Origin: Tenrec ecaudatus
Lineage: Eukaryota; Chordata; Mammalia; Afrosoricida; Tenrecidae
Direction of reading: 5' to 3'
Length of the DNA stretch: 64,000 bases
Assembly: GCF_050624435.1 (NCBI RefSeq)
Contig: NC_134543.1
Coordinates: 125,021,475-125,085,474, forward strand
Shown here: one piece after another, positions 21,970 through 56,227 of the stretch
How the letters are laid out: every line of letters begins with the position of its first letter
Numbering within the stretch: the first letter of the stretch is position 1
Position numbers and translations under genes: made by a program
The notes under the pieces: model-generated
What the model was told of the DNA's origin: nothing
Databases searched by the model: none
What the model saw: the letters and a program-made list of their open reading frames with translations, nothing else

Positions 21970-23289
21970 TAGAATGTCTCATCTTCACAGTGCACCTCTC
22001 CCATTACAATCATTCTACAATAAATACAGAGGTGTCACGTGGGCCACCACCACAGTGGCTGATGGCCGGAGGCACCGGAGAGGGGGTGCTGCAGGCCCCT
22101 GTTCCCCGCTGCCCTCCCTCCCGCTCCCAGGGAGGATGCTGCCCAGAGCTGGTCCGGAAGCCGTCAGAGGGGTTAAGTGATAGATGGGGAGAGGACCTTG
22201 GCACGGGGTGAACCGGATCTCTGCTACGCGAATTCTAGAATGGCCGGGAAGAGACAAGTGTAGGTCTTCACCATTTTTTACCAGCTAGCGCTACAGCAAG
22301 AGCAGAGACTGGAGAAGCCCTCGGCGCGAGGCACAGGAACGAGGCCAAGGCTCTGTCCCTCGGCTGTGACCAGCACAGAGCCTGGTGGTCCGCACCGGCA
22401 GAGAGCGGGAAGGGGTGACACACACTGGAGAAATGAACGAACGCCGCAAGACGCCCCCAAGTCCAAAGTCAGATCCCCAAGAGACCTGTGAAGACGAGTG
22501 AAGGAAGCTGAGGGAGCCGGTGCTTCGAAGACTCCGTCTGACCGCTCCCCACCCCCCAGCGCCCCACCCCAGGTTCGTGAGTCTCCGCTGTGTAGAGTGG
22601 GGCGGGGTGGGGGGGGAAGACGGAGGAGACACAGCACGGTCTGGCCACCTGCGAAACCTCCCTTTTTACGGGAGCAGGTTCTTTTCCTGAGACTCACCCA
22701 TGCCATGTCTAGAGGGCTTTGGAAAGGGGTCCCCGCCACTCTGGAGTGGTCTATGTTTGCCTCTGATGGGCGACTTTGGTCCCCAGCCAAGAAACCAGCA
22801 CCCAATCCACAGGACGCAGTCCTTAGCGCTGGGGCTGCTGTCCATCAGGGGTGCGGACGGCAGGGCTGGGGTGCCAACCCCCACCCCCGGCTCCAAGGCT
22901 GTCAAGGACACAAAGCGTACCCACTTCCACTGGGTCACTTGAAAAACTGTATGCCAGTTCTGAGAGCGGGGCCTGCCAGCTGCGGGAAGTTGTCGCAGCA
23001 GAGAGGAAGGAGCGTATTCGCAGTCAGAAGGAAGCCGTAGAAGAAGGTGATATGAAGAAACCTGGGTTTCTAGAGGACATTCCATGCTGTCACATGAGGT
23101 TGGGAACCAGAAAGCTGTGAGCTGAGAGGGGCTGTGAACGGTGGGGGGAGGGGGGGCTCCTCAGCTGTGGATCTAACTGACCTCTGCAGGACTCCTGTTT
23201 CTGGGGGTGGGGGGCATAGGTGAGGGAAAGGGGTCTTCCCGGAAACTCTGTGAGCGGACACAGAAGCATGAGGCACCTTGTAACATTCC

Positions 23290-23488
23290 ATTATTCAACC
23301 TGGTGCCGTCGGGTGGATTCTGACTGAGCACCCTGTGGGCCAGAGCATACCCCACTGGGTTTCCAAGGCCATACGTAAGCTCTACGGAGGCAGGCTGCCT
23401 CATCCTTCTCCCGTGGAGCTGCTGCTGGGCCTGAACCGCTAACCTTCTGGTTGGCAGCTGTGTTCTTAACCACTGGGCCATTAGGGTT
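23290..23488 (-). mobile_element. AfroSINE inside CA12 3' UTR
   Basis: The + strand carries the reverse complement: ctggtgccgtcgggtggatt, ctgggtttccaaggccatac, gaaccgctaaccttctggtt and cttaaccactgggccattag. CA12 is transcribed from the - strand, so its mRNA would contain the SINE in sense orientation. Confidence 0.9.
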
Positions 23489-24595
23489 CATTATTATCAG
23501 TCCCTAACTGTCAAAGTGGTGCCAGCCCTGCGTGGATCACTTCCTGTTTTCCTAGCTTGGAAAATACATTTCAGCTGGGCCACAACCTGACATCCTCAAA
23601 GTCCGAGAGGAGGTAAATCCTAAGCCCAAGGAAGGCCCTGGGTGGGGATGGCACTGGGTGGGAAAGCTCTCCGTTGTTTCTGCTGATCTCCTGTAGCGTC
23701 TCCAACCCTGTGGGGCATCTCCAACTCAGTTCTGTGCCAGGAGAGAGCGCGGTTTTTAAGGGACAGCCTTGTTCTCGATGGACTCCGTAGGGTACAAAAC
23801 GAAACTGCCCCCCAGCAGGAGTTTGCGCTTGGACTTCATAATGATTAGGGCCCGTCATAAGCGGACCCTCTCCATTTCCATCAGTGGCTTCACAAACGAC
23901 TCACACAGACGGTCCCATTACAAAGTGAGTCTCCCAACCCACACGGGCTTTCTCATCCCCCTCCTTTCCCATTCCCACCATGAAGTGGAGCTTAAAGGGT
24001 CTTCCCTAGGGCTCAGTCCGTGCTTCTGAGCCAAACGACTTTGTTTGGGAGCATCCCTAATATCTTACAAGGTGCAGCTCCTGGCCCAGGTAGCAACCTG
24101 TCCCACCTGGTGTGAGGTCAGACAAAGGTGCTGTTACAGCAGAAGAAATCAGGGGAAGACAGCCCCTCCCCCAAGGAAAGAAACTGTGTCTCAAAAGTCG
24201 AGCCAGAGCCTAGTGCGCACATTCTGGTCAGAAAGCTTGGAGCAAAAGCAGAATTTGCAGGACACTTGAAACCACACCCTAGGGAAACCCCTGGATGCGG
24301 GTGCTACAACCCATAGCCGCCCACCAGCAGGCAGAACGCAGACCACCCAAGGACCCCACAGAGGTGAGACAGCAGCTCCACGCGCCTGCCTCCTCATCTG
24401 ATCTCTCCCCACCCACACATCACGCTGGAGGGGCCCTGAAACCAGGGCAATGGGCTTCCACGTCGAGCCCACGGGTCCAGAGCTCACACGCCGAGTATCA
24501 GAAACCCCCCTCCAGTGCTTCAAGTGTCCAGAGAGCCAAGGTGTGTGTCCTCCCAAAGACGGTCTTTCCAGGCCATACCTGGAGGGCCAGGAGCC

Positions 24596-46722
<22,127 letters not shown>

Positions 46723-47340
46723 CTGCACGTGAGAGTCAAGGCCAAGGTTCAGTTGTCCTCAGAGGGGTTTCTCCTCACGCTCTCATTCTGCTTTCAGTGC
46801 AATCGCCCCTTCCCCCCAGAGAGCAATGTCTAGTCCCTGAGATCTCAGCCTACCAAACAACCTCCGCGGGCTCACCCCCCACACCAGCTACATGGACAAC
46901 TGCCCCTCCCCCCCCCAAAGAATACTGGAGAGGATGGCACTGAAGCTACAGCTAGGGGAGAGGGCATGTCTGATCAGAGCACTCGGGAGCAAATGAAGGG
47001 GGAGGAAGAGAGAGTGGAGCACATCTTGGCCCACCAGGCCTTAAGGAGGATATCCCCACTCATAGCAGCCAACTCACAGAAAGGACCAATGGCCGGCCCC
47101 ACTATGAGACACACCATTCCTTGATAGCCCAGGGCCCTCAGGGGCACAACACTGGAGACTCAGGGTCAGGACTGGCCCAGACTGACACTGTGACACCAAG
47201 GCAAACCACTAAAAGCGTGCGGCAGAGCAACCATGGGAGCAGAGCAGGGAGCCCCCAGGGAGTACAAAGGACAGACTCTGGGGCCAGAGCATGGTACCCC
47301 ATGGGGCCTGACTGAAGGACACGCCTAGAGATAAAAATTC
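46723..47340. other. CA12 5' intron, unrecognised
   Basis: No exon is seen. The part from about 46950 to 47340 is A- and G-rich in a way often found 5' of this L1 3' UTR, and may belong to the L1 copy that follows. Confidence 0.35.
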
Positions 47341-49108
47341 AGACCTTGATCGATTTACAGGGTTTTCTTTCTTTTTAAATTTTTTTCTTTTAATTAATTT
47401 ATTCTTCTATGGGTAATTGGTTTCCTTTTTGGTTTTCATCGCTGTGTTCTCACTCATCGCCTATCTTGCTATGGCTTGATTTGTGGTGCATATTATTTTC
47501 TCGGCAGATCTATGTAGATAAGATAGACTAGATGAATAGTCTGGAGGAGAAAACAACGGGACCAATGGTTCCGGGGGGACACGGGAGAGGGGGAGGTGGG
47601 GGTAAGGAGGTGATGCTGACCAACCAGGGACAGGGGAGCAACAAGTGATCCAAAATCAGTGGGGAGGGTGTGAGAGGCCTGGTAGGGATTCAGCAAGGGC
47701 AAGGTAACTGAGAGAAATTACTGAAACCCAAATGAAGGGTGAGCATGATAGTGGGAAAGAGGAAAGTAAAAGGAAATAGAGGAAAGAACTAGGTGACAAA
47801 GGGTATTTATAGAGGTCTTAAGACTGGAATGTACATATGTAAATATATTTATATAAGAGTGTGGGGAAACAGATCTATGTGCATATATTTAAAGGTTTAG
47901 TATTAAGGCAACAGATGGACATTGGGCCTCCACTCAAGCACTTACTCAATGCAAGAACACGTTGTTCTATTAAATTTGCATTCCAGGATGCACACCTTCC
48001 TGACGCAATTGCTGAAGACAAAATGGATGCATAAGCAAATGTGGTGAAGAAAGCTGATGGTGCCCAGCTATCAAAAGATATAGCGTCTGGGGTCTTAAAG
48101 GCTTGAAGATCAACAAGCGGCCATCTAGCTGAGAAGTATCAAAGCCCACGTGGAAGAAGCACGCCAGCCTGTCTGACCACGAGGTGTAGAAGGGACCAGT
48201 TATCAGACATCAAAGAACTAAAAATCATATCAGTGGGTGCCCAATTCCCTGACACGATCACTGAAGACAAACGTGTGCATTAGCAAACATGGTGAAGAAA
48301 GCTGATGGTGCCTGGCGATCAAAAGATATAGCGTCTGGGGTCTTAAAGGTTTGAAGATAAACAAGTGGCCATCTAGCTCAGAAGCAGCAAAGCCCACATG
48401 GAAGAAACACACCAGCCTGTGTGACCATGAGCTGTTGACGAACAAAAAAATCATATCATTGTAAATGTGGGTGAGTGCAGAGTGGAGACTCAAAGCCCAT
48501 TGGTAGGCAACTGGACACCCCCTTACTAAGGGGTTGTGGGGAGGAGATGAGCGAGTCAGGGTGCAGGGTAGCAATGATGAAACATATAACTTTCCTCTGG
48601 TCTTAAATGCTTCCTCCCTCACACTATCATGATCCCAATCTGCCTTACAAATCTGCCTAGACAAGAGGATGTACATTGGTACAGATAGCAACTGGAAACA
48701 CAGGGAATCCAGGACAGATGACTCCTTCAGGACCAGTGGTTAGAGTGCCGATGCCTAGAGGGTGGAGGGAATGTGGGTGGAAAGGGGGAACCGATTATAA
48801 GAATCTACATATAGTTTCCTCCCTGGGGGGTTGACAGCAGAGAAGATGCCGGGGCGGGGGGTAACATCAGACAGTGTAACATATGACAAAATAATAATAA
48901 TTTATGAATTATGAAGGGTTCATGAGGGAGGGAGTGTGAAAAATGAGCAGCTGATATTAAGGGCTCAAGTAGAAGGCATATGTTTTGAGAATGATGATGG
49001 CAACAAATGTACATATGTGCTTGACACAATGGATGGATGTATGGATTGTGATAAGAATTGTACAAGCCCCCAATAAAATGATTAATAAATAAATGAATAA
49101 ATAAATAA
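47340..49108 (+). repeat. Long L1 3' UTR with internal tandem duplication
   Basis: This is the longest L1 3' copy here. It ends gtacaagcccccaataaaat and an A/T-rich (AAATAAAT) tail to 49108. The block containing gtggtgaagaaagctgatgg, atagcgtctggggtcttaaa and ggccatctagct appears twice, at about 48000-48190 and 48242-48435. Other L1 copies in the window carry it once. Confidence 0.85.
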
Positions 49109-49180
49109 CCTCCGGACCGTCTGCTCTTAATGTGATGTGAGAAAGGTCTAAAGCAGCCAAAAACTAGAGCCCATTATCTT

Positions 49181-49262
49181 TGTACATTGTTTTGTACATT
49201 GTTGTTTTGTACATTGTGTTTTTGTACATTGTTTTGTACATTGTGTTTTTGTACATTGTTCA
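49181..49262. repeat. Short minisatellite (ttttgtacattg units)
   Basis: Six to seven units of a roughly 12-16 bp word containing tttgtacattg, with small length changes, lie 70 bp past the L1 tail. Confidence 0.93.
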
Positions 49263-49264
49263 TG

Positions 49265-50280
49265 TTGTGACAAAATAGACAACCTCTCCACCGAGAAAAC
49301 CTGTTGACTTTCAGCAGTCTCATATCTGTTTATGGATCACCTACTCAGAGCCAGGAATTGCTGGGGGCCCCAAGGCAGCCATGGTAACACAGCCTCGGGG
49401 CCCTTGGTCTCTCAAACATGCATTCTACTACAGACGAATTTATTAGCCTCACCAGGTTGCCCTGGGCTGGGCGATATAAAGCCCCAGGTAGGCCTTTGAG
49501 GCAGGTGGATTCACACTTCGAATCTTCCTGACGGGACAGCCGCTCTAGGGGACACTGACCCATCCTAATACTGAGGTTTGAAACGCCAAGTGATTGTGGG
49601 CCTGGCATCCCGGAGCTAAGTACAGGCTTGGGCTGGGAAAGTATATGATGATCCTATGAACTAAATCTTATAAGATAATTAACCAACTATCAGTCAGGAG
49701 GTGCAGACTTTGAATAAACAGACAAACGACCATCCAGGGGCTCGGTCTTCTGACAAACTACCACGCAACACAGAGCTTCTCTGGAAATGGAAATAAACAA
49801 ACCCGACTCTCAGATAAACATTCCCACTGCCACAGGGCCCTGTCTCTGAAGAATGTAAAACATGGGAAAGATCATCTCCCATGGAATTAAATGGATGCTC
49901 AGACTGAGGTTTCTCCAGAAAAGCAAATCATTGGCTTGTCCGGGCTGGTTAGGGGGGAACTATGGTGGCTCTGGGCTTCATGGGGTTGGGAAACAGGCTT
50001 CGCCACGAGGGGTCCATTCATCAAGAAGGAGGGTCTTAGCTAGAGCAGAGGGGAACACTTCCCTAGACCCCAGCACTGCTTCCAAAAGGGAAAATCTGTG
50101 TGTGGTCCCACAGAAGCCCCTCCCTCCCTCCCCCCACCCCAAGGACGGGAAGGTGCCCCCAGGTAAGAGCAGTCAGCATCAGAAGAAATGCCTGGTGCTG
50201 CCGCCCACAGGGCTTGTCTGGCTGCCGGCAGCCCTTGTATGTCAAGAGTAAAACCGTGTCTCATCAGGTTTGCAGTGGCT
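49265..50280. other. CA12 5' intron, nothing recognised
   Basis: No exon or named repeat is seen. A diverged antisense AfroSINE piece follows at about 50283-50400 (gtgaacttgaaccgccaagg). Confidence 0.4.
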
Positions 50281-50507
50281 GACTTTTTGGAAGTGGATGA
50301 TCAGGCCTTTCTTTGGAGGTGCCCCTGGTGAACTTGAACCGCCAAGGTTTCGGCTTTCAGCCGAGAGCGTTAACTGCGTGTGCCACTCAGGGACTGCATT
50401 CAGTGCCCACAGTCATGGAAAACACTTGGAGAAGTTGGTTTGGGGCTTAGATCTTTCAGGATCTGTTGCAATGGAACCCTCCGAATTTTTTCAGACTATG
50501 AACCTTT

Positions 50508-50648
50508 GGAAGGAGTCCTGGTTGCCAGTTCGAAACCACCAGTCACTACTTAGGAGAAAGACAGGCTTTCTACTCCTACAAAGAGTGATGGTCTAGGAAA
50601 CCCACAGGGGGTCTCTCTGAGTCGTTATCAACTTGATGGCAGCCAGCT
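50508..50648 (+). mobile_element. AfroSINE
   Basis: gtcctggttgccagttcgaa, ctttctactcctacaaagag, and gagtcgttatcaacttgatg. The 5' head is shortened. Confidence 0.85.
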
Positions 50649-50649
50649 G

Positions 50650-52380
50650 GTGAGATTGCCCTTCGGAAGGGCCATTCTGGAAGTGGTAAATCAAGAGTGC
50701 CCGATCGCCAGCCCAACCTTTCAAGAGATAAGTCAGCCAGAGTTCTGACTGATTCATGATGACCCTTTTGTTTCCCAGGCCTGGAGCTGTGCCCCCCCCA
50801 AGGTGACAACTGAGGGGGACCAGGGGAAGGATGCCCAACCAGTCGCTCCAGAGGGAGACTCACGAAGGCAGCTCACCAGCCGAGAGCCAAGCCACGTTCC
50901 CCAGGGCCAGCCAGAGCAGAGAGGAAGCAACTCTGAAGACAGAGAGAACAGCAGAGAGGGGGACAGAGGATTTCCAGAGCCAGAAAGACTTCCAGAATGA
51001 GCCCAACACCTCCTGGGCCTCAGCCAGGGTGGCCAAAGCTGCCAGCCAGGCCCAGATGGACACACTCGGGGAGTGGAGAATGCTCACAATGGGATGGTTT
51101 CCCCTTGCGACATGACTAAGGGCTGGCGGGAGGTCAGCGCTGAAAGAAAGGCTTCCTTTTCTCAGCACGGAGGTCACAGAGGGTTTCCTCAGGAGGGTGT
51201 GTGAGTGACACGGGCTGGGAGCTGGGGCTCCGGGTGGTGAGTAGGCTCACAGGCAAAAGTGGCATTTGCGAAACATTTCCCCCAGAGAATTAACATTCCA
51301 AAGAAAAGACACCTGGGGGCATGGATCTCAGGAGAGGGGGAAAGTGTTTTTAATCACTCTTAGAACTCTTTACTGGAAGGATACAGCCAACTTGGATTCC
51401 CTGCATGGTGCAAAGGGTCAGGCTCGAGTCCACTCAAGGGAGCCTTATAAAAAGACCTGGTGGTCTAACACTGAAAAGATCCAGCCATTGAAACCTGCCC
51501 ATATTGAGCACACGTGTGCTGTGAGACACACTGGGCCACCCTGAGCCGGAATCACTCGACAGCAGCTGGCAAGGGCCAAATTAGGCATCCTGGAGCAGGG
51601 ATGACTATTATGTCGCGGTGGACAAACTGTCCTTGCTGTACTGGCCTGGAGAGCACAGAGAACCGGACTGCAGTTACCAGCGGGAAACCTGGCCCCGCCT
51701 GGCTTCCCTCGAATGACCTGGAACAGGTCATATTCCCTGCAGGAGTCCCTATTGCTCTTTGTACAAAGGGAGGGCTGGACACGGTGTTCTGGAAGGTGCC
51801 CTTTGGCTCACAAACGCTGAGCTCTCAAGATCACCAGACTTGTGCACCTTCGCCCTCTATGACAAGCAGGTTAGAACAAGCTGGAGAGGGCTCTTCCTGC
51901 CAAGACAGTGACTGGGCCTCTGGACACGTGACAAGCGCCTAGTGGGGAACCCCCTGTGGAAGTGAGGGCACAGGGCACTGCTGCTCCTGGGCTGCCGGGA
52001 ATAGGCAGCCCCCTCGCTGTGTGTCAAGAGCCTGTCAGTCTGTCTTGGCTGCCATCCACAGAGGCATTTGTCCGTCAGCACCAGTCTCGGCCCTCAGGGA
52101 ACCTCTGAACAGCAGGTTTAAAGAGCCTTTTTCCCTCCTCTGCCTCTGCCTGCTTCTTCAATGAGCGTTATCTTCATGTATTACTTCAGTACTTGTGCAC
52201 CTGACAACTCAGCAAAATAAGAATGGCTCCGTTCTGTGAAGGCGGGAGGGGGGGAACCTCGACGATCTGTCTAGGGTGCTGGGACCCTTGACAATGGGTA
52301 CTGGAAATGGTGCACAGGGTGACTCATGTGCTTGCTGTCATGGGGACATGGAAACAACTGTGGTACACAAACAACTTGGG
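50650..52380. other. CA12 5' intron, nothing recognised
   Basis: Open frames on both strands (for example 50754-51177 -, 51514-51942 +) lack family motifs. No CA12 exon 2 (human residues APVNGSKWTYF) was found here. Confidence 0.4.
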
Positions 52381-52387
52381 CCTTCAA

Positions 52388-52442
52388 GAAGTTCGTGGGA
52401 AAATGTAATTAAAGGACAATGGAATTTTCCATAAATTTTTTG
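52388..52442. mobile_element. Mariner-type MITE candidate
   Basis: ccttcaagaagttcgtggga and ggaattttccataaattttt are near-complementary halves around a short centre. This is the best-preserved of the three such elements in the window. Confidence 0.5.
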
Positions 52443-52867
52443 AGATATATACATAAACATTTACACATATGCATCTGTAATAACTTTAAAATTACGAACA
52501 GCTCTTAATAGAGAAAAAGATAGTCCTCGATGACAATAGAGAACTACGAGTTAAACTTACACTCTCAGACGATCGTTCAATTATCAAAAAGTCATCCCAT
52601 TTTATGGATGAAACATTAAGTGATATATCGATCAAAGTCAGACTTGGTGCAGTGGCACCGTGACTGTGCCCCAGGTACAGGGCATCATGCCCGCCTGTTT
52701 CAGCATTAATCCAGGAGTTTTTGCATGCACCTGTCCCCGCTCCCCCACCCCATGCTCCCCCTGAAGGTGAGGACTGTCTCGCTTAACCCTGCCTTTCCCA
52801 CAGGCCTGGCACAGCGCCTGCTCTCACAGCCTCCTGAGTTGCAGGTTCACGCTTGTTCTCCTTCAGG

Positions 52868-53105
52868 TGTGTCTAGTTATCTAGTGCTGCTGTAACAGAA
52901 ATATCACAAGAGGGGGACTTTAACAAACAGAAGTTTCTTCTCTCACAATTTAGGGGCCTCGAAGTCTACACTCAAGGCACCAGCTCTAGGGGAAGTCTCT
53001 CCGTGTCAGCTCTAGGGGAAGGTCCTCCTCTCTCCTGCTGCCGATGATCCTCATGTGACCTGGCACCTCTCTCCCGCACCTCTGCTTCCTCCACTTGCTT
53101 AACCT
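52868..53105 (+). repeat. LTR-like repeat, family B
   Basis: ctagtgctgctgtaacagaa, aatatcacaagagggggact and ttcttctctcacaatttagg match the start of the element at 185 and the reversed MLT1 layout. A further B-type stretch lies at 53930-54378. Confidence 0.5.
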
Positions 53106-53369
53106 TCAATATTTCTCCAAAAGGGTGGACTCAATGCTGACCCCTTCCAATCCCTCCCCCAGGAGATCGTCTCAGCCAGCTTGTCGTTCACCACGGTAAC
53201 CAAGTGGCACCGAAAGGCTGTGATAAAATATGTGGACATGTCGGAGGACATGCAACAGGGTTGAGGCCACGGAGAAATATAACACAGAGGAGGTCATTGA
53301 GCCTAGATCAAGGCGGAGTCTGACAAGAATTACAATCCCACTTGGCATGCATACCCAAACACCCCATAC

Positions 53370-53530
53370 TCCCCGCCATCAAGTCAATTCCAACTGATAG
53401 TGATACTATAGGACAGGGTGAAGTTACGCTCAGGTTCACGCTTGAGCATCGGTGGGTTTCCGAGACTGTAGCACTTTACGGGAGTAGAAAGCCTCATCCT
53501 TCTCCCTTGGGCTGCGTAATGGGGAGAACT
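53370..53530 (-). mobile_element. AfroSINE, antisense, truncated
   Basis: ccccgccatcaagtcaattc, actataggacagggtgaagt and gtagcactttacgggagtag. The tRNA-like head is missing. Confidence 0.8.
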
Positions 53531-53929
53531 CCGGTACTTGTATGACACAGGAAGCTAAGCACCTGCTTCTAGCTGGGCCCAAGGGCCATTCTTCTGTTCA
53601 AACCCCGTGAAAGCAGGGACTATGCTCCCACACCCAGTGACCCATCCAAAGAGAGTGCAGTCTACATTCCAATTAGCAGAGACTCAGGCCTGCAGAGGGA
53701 GCACCCCCACCTTTGAACCATGAGGTACTGTTGGGGTGGTTTTGCCAGAGCCTTCTCTGTGTTAGTTTTTGGGATTATAAAGCAATAATCCAAACAGCGT
53801 GAATGTGTATTTACTTTCTGTTCCATCCTTTCCCTTGCCTCAGGCCTTTTTGTTTTTTCTTTCCTCACAAGCTGTTCCTAACAACAACAACAACAAAATA
53901 ATAATAATACTTCTGTTGGAGATGTATGT

Positions 53930-54378
53930 CTTGACTACAGGAGCAAAGTCCAGTAATAAGCTCAAAACACAACCTACACCAATTCTTCCTCCTTAACATA
54001 GCAAACAAACAAAAACCATCCCAAGTGGGATTATCACTTCAGTCATAACTAGTCATAAGCCACTGTCATCAAGTCCATTCCTACTCATGGTGACACTATA
54101 TAGGGTTTCCTGGACTCTAAATCTTTAAGGGAGTAGACAGCCTCACATTTCTAAATCTTTATGGGAGTAGACAGCCTCACCAAAGATTGACTAGTGGGTT
54201 TGAACTGCTGATTTTGTGGCTGGCAGTTCCCTGCTTACCCAACAGCATCATCAGGGCCCCTTAATGACAGTCATAAAGGTTAAGAATTGTAGCACATAGT
54301 ATTTAAACACATGCATTTGCATGAGACGGGGGTGGAGTTGGGTGGCGAGGGACACACAATTAAATCCATAATGCCAGG
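53930..54378 (+). repeat. LTR-B 3' part split by an AfroSINE
   Basis: caaaacacaacctacaccaa, cttcctccttaacatagcaa and ccaagtgggattatcacttc are followed after a SINE by gggacacacaattaaatcca. The antisense SINE lies at 54058-54262 and agtcataa occurs on both sides (54051-54058 and 54269-54276), a likely target duplication. Confidence 0.6.
54058..54262 (-). mobile_element. AfroSINE nested in LTR-B
   Basis: cactgtcatcaagtccattc, gtttgaactgctgattttgt and gcatcatcagggccccttaa. It has an internal duplication: ctaaatctttaagggagtag is repeated with one change 38 bp later. Confidence 0.88.
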
Positions 54379-54507
54379 AAAAGCATGTACCCACATTAAT
54401 TATAATTCCTCCCTATCTTTCAAACATGTCCCCCCTCCAATAAAGAGGAGGAAAATGGGGCTACTTGCTCAATTTCAAAATTTCCTAGCCTTCTAGTTTA
54501 AGAAATC

Positions 54508-54600
54508 CTGGTCGAGGTGCTTTGGTGAAGCACTTAGCTGCTAAGCCAAGGTCAGCAGTTCAGACCCCCCAGTTGCTTTGTGGGGGGAATAAAAGACTGG
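54508..54600 (+). mobile_element. AfroSINE head
   Basis: ctggtcgaggtgctttggtg, ctgctaagccaaggtcagca and gttcagaccccccagttgct. Only the tRNA-like half is clear. Confidence 0.75.
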
Positions 54601-54974
54601 TGACCTTTGCCCACAAAGATTTCCGCCTCCTCATCTCTCCGGCACAGTTCTGCTCTGTCACAGAGGACCATCATGGATCGGGATCAGCTTGAGGCACCTT
54701 GTAGCCATGGCTTTCTAGTTGACCTGGGTGAGGACTTGTTCTATTGGGACCACTTGGTGAGACCCTGGTTCCTGCCCTGCAGCCTGGAAGACCGCTTCCT
54801 GAGCACATGGCTTCGTGGGGCGTGAAGGACCCCCCAACAGAGCACAGGTCCCTTTTGCACCACTGGGGATGGGGCTGGAGCAGCCCCTTGTTTTTAATGA
54901 TGTGTGAACCAGAGTTGGGGGTGCCATGGGCATTGGCACCCACTCACCCCCACCACCATCAAGTTGACCCCTAG

Positions 54975-55500
54975 TAGCTGCTCTGGTGTGCAGCAGTTCA
55001 CATGCCGAAAAGAGGAGGCTTGAACCGATCTTGGAGATCTATGTGTAACCTCCTCTCTGGGAGATGGGCAATGGGGAGGCGGGTGAGGGGAGATGCCGGG
55101 GAGTGTAAGATAAGATATAATAATTATTTATAAACTATCAAGGGACCAGGGGTGGGATCGGGGAGGGAGGGGGATGGGAGGAAAAAAGGGAAACCGAGCT
55201 GATTCCAGGAACCCAAGTGGAAGGTGAATTATGAGAATGACGAGTGCAACGAATGTATAAGGGTGCTTTGCTCAATTGATGTATGTACAGATTGTGATAA
55301 GAGCCTTATGAGCCCCAATAAAAAGATTTAAAAAAATAAAACAAAAAATAAAATGGAAAAATCAAATTTTTAGCAATAAAAATTTAAACAGAAAAAAAAA
55401 AGAGGAGGCTTGATGTTCCTAAATGAATGACAGCCTTGTAAACCCATGGGAGCAAATCAACTCTACCCTACCCGGTCACTGTGAGTCAGTCACCGACAGC
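54975..55500 (+). mobile_element. AfroSINE interrupted by an L1 insertion
   Basis: The left part ends at 55023 (gcagcagttcacatgccgaa) and the right part resumes at 55398 (gatgttcctaaatgaatgac, cttgtaaacccatgggagca). The 16-bp word aaaagaggaggcttga lies on both sides of the L1 (55008-55023 and 55398-55413) and belongs to the SINE once. Confidence 0.9.
55024..55397 (+). mobile_element. L1 3' end insertion with 16-bp target duplication
   Basis: A 5'-truncated L1 end of about 374 bp: atctatgtgtaacctcctct, gtgtaagataagatataata, gattgtgataagagccttat and ccccaataaaaagattt, then an A-rich tail. It inserted into an AfroSINE; the duplication is perfect over 16 bp, so the insertion is comparatively young. 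Confidence 0.93.
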
Positions 55501-55509
55501 CCTGAGCTT

Positions 55510-55637
55510 GGAAGGACGGATTCAAACTGCCCCAACAGGTTTCCACAGCTACAGTCTTTCTAGAAGAAGGTGACCCCATCAGCGGACCTTTTGGCCAGTA
55601 GCTGAGCACTTTAACCCCTACACCACCAGGGCTCCTT
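55510..55637 (-). mobile_element. AfroSINE, antisense
   Basis: ggattcaaactgccccaaca, gcggaccttttggccagtag and ctacaccaccagggctcctt. It lies head to head with the preceding SINE. Confidence 0.8.
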
Positions 55638-56227
55638 GGCACAGGCATTAGCTAGGCCTCACTGGGGTGGAGAGAAGCTGTTTTCTCAACATGGTCTCCG
55701 CTTTCCGGCCCGTGCCCTGTGCTCGCTGCCAGACTCTTCTTTAAAAAGAAAACAAGCCAAACCCACCGCCATCGAGTCACTGCTGACCCCGACTGACCAA
55801 GGCTGGAAATCTCTCTGGAGTCTGCGATCTCAGCTTCCCCCGCCAACCCCACACACACACACTTCTTAATGACTGGCAGGTTTTTCGCCACACCATAAAA
55901 ATTCCATTTTTTCTCAGTTTTGACTTTGCCTCTCTGGTTGATTAGAGTTCTCCACACAATCACGATAAAGGAGATCATGTGTATCCATAGTTTCTTTTTC
56001 CAAAAGAAGGACAATGGAGGCATTCTTTCTTTTCGGGGTCATGAGTTGTTCTGCTTGAGGCAAACAGAGTGGGCGAAGTTCCTGATTTGAAATTAAACCA
56101 CAGGCGCAGCTCGACACGCTCGTGTGGCTTCGGTGGGGCGTTAGGCGGCCGGGGTGCAGGGCTGGCATCATCTGGGGTGCAGAAGGTTTCTATGAGAAAG
56201 GTCACCTGTATACACAAGCTGGGCTGC

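Larger units (their letters stand above)
21945..24595 (-). other. CA12: CA12 3' UTR
   Basis: About 2.65 kb from the CA12 stop to just past its poly(A) signal; the human CA12 3' UTR is also long. Except for an antisense AfroSINE at 23290-23488, it has no repeats that I recognise, and it is GC-rich between 22270 and 23100. Long open frames on both strands here (for example 22498-23040 and 22278-22805) reflect GC content. The UTR end is inferred from the signal. Confidence 0.7.

Noticed and set aside
22278-23040. Long overlapping open frames on both strands (175 and 180 codons)
   Set aside because: They lie in the GC-rich CA12 3' UTR, overlap one another on opposite strands and lack recognisable motifs.
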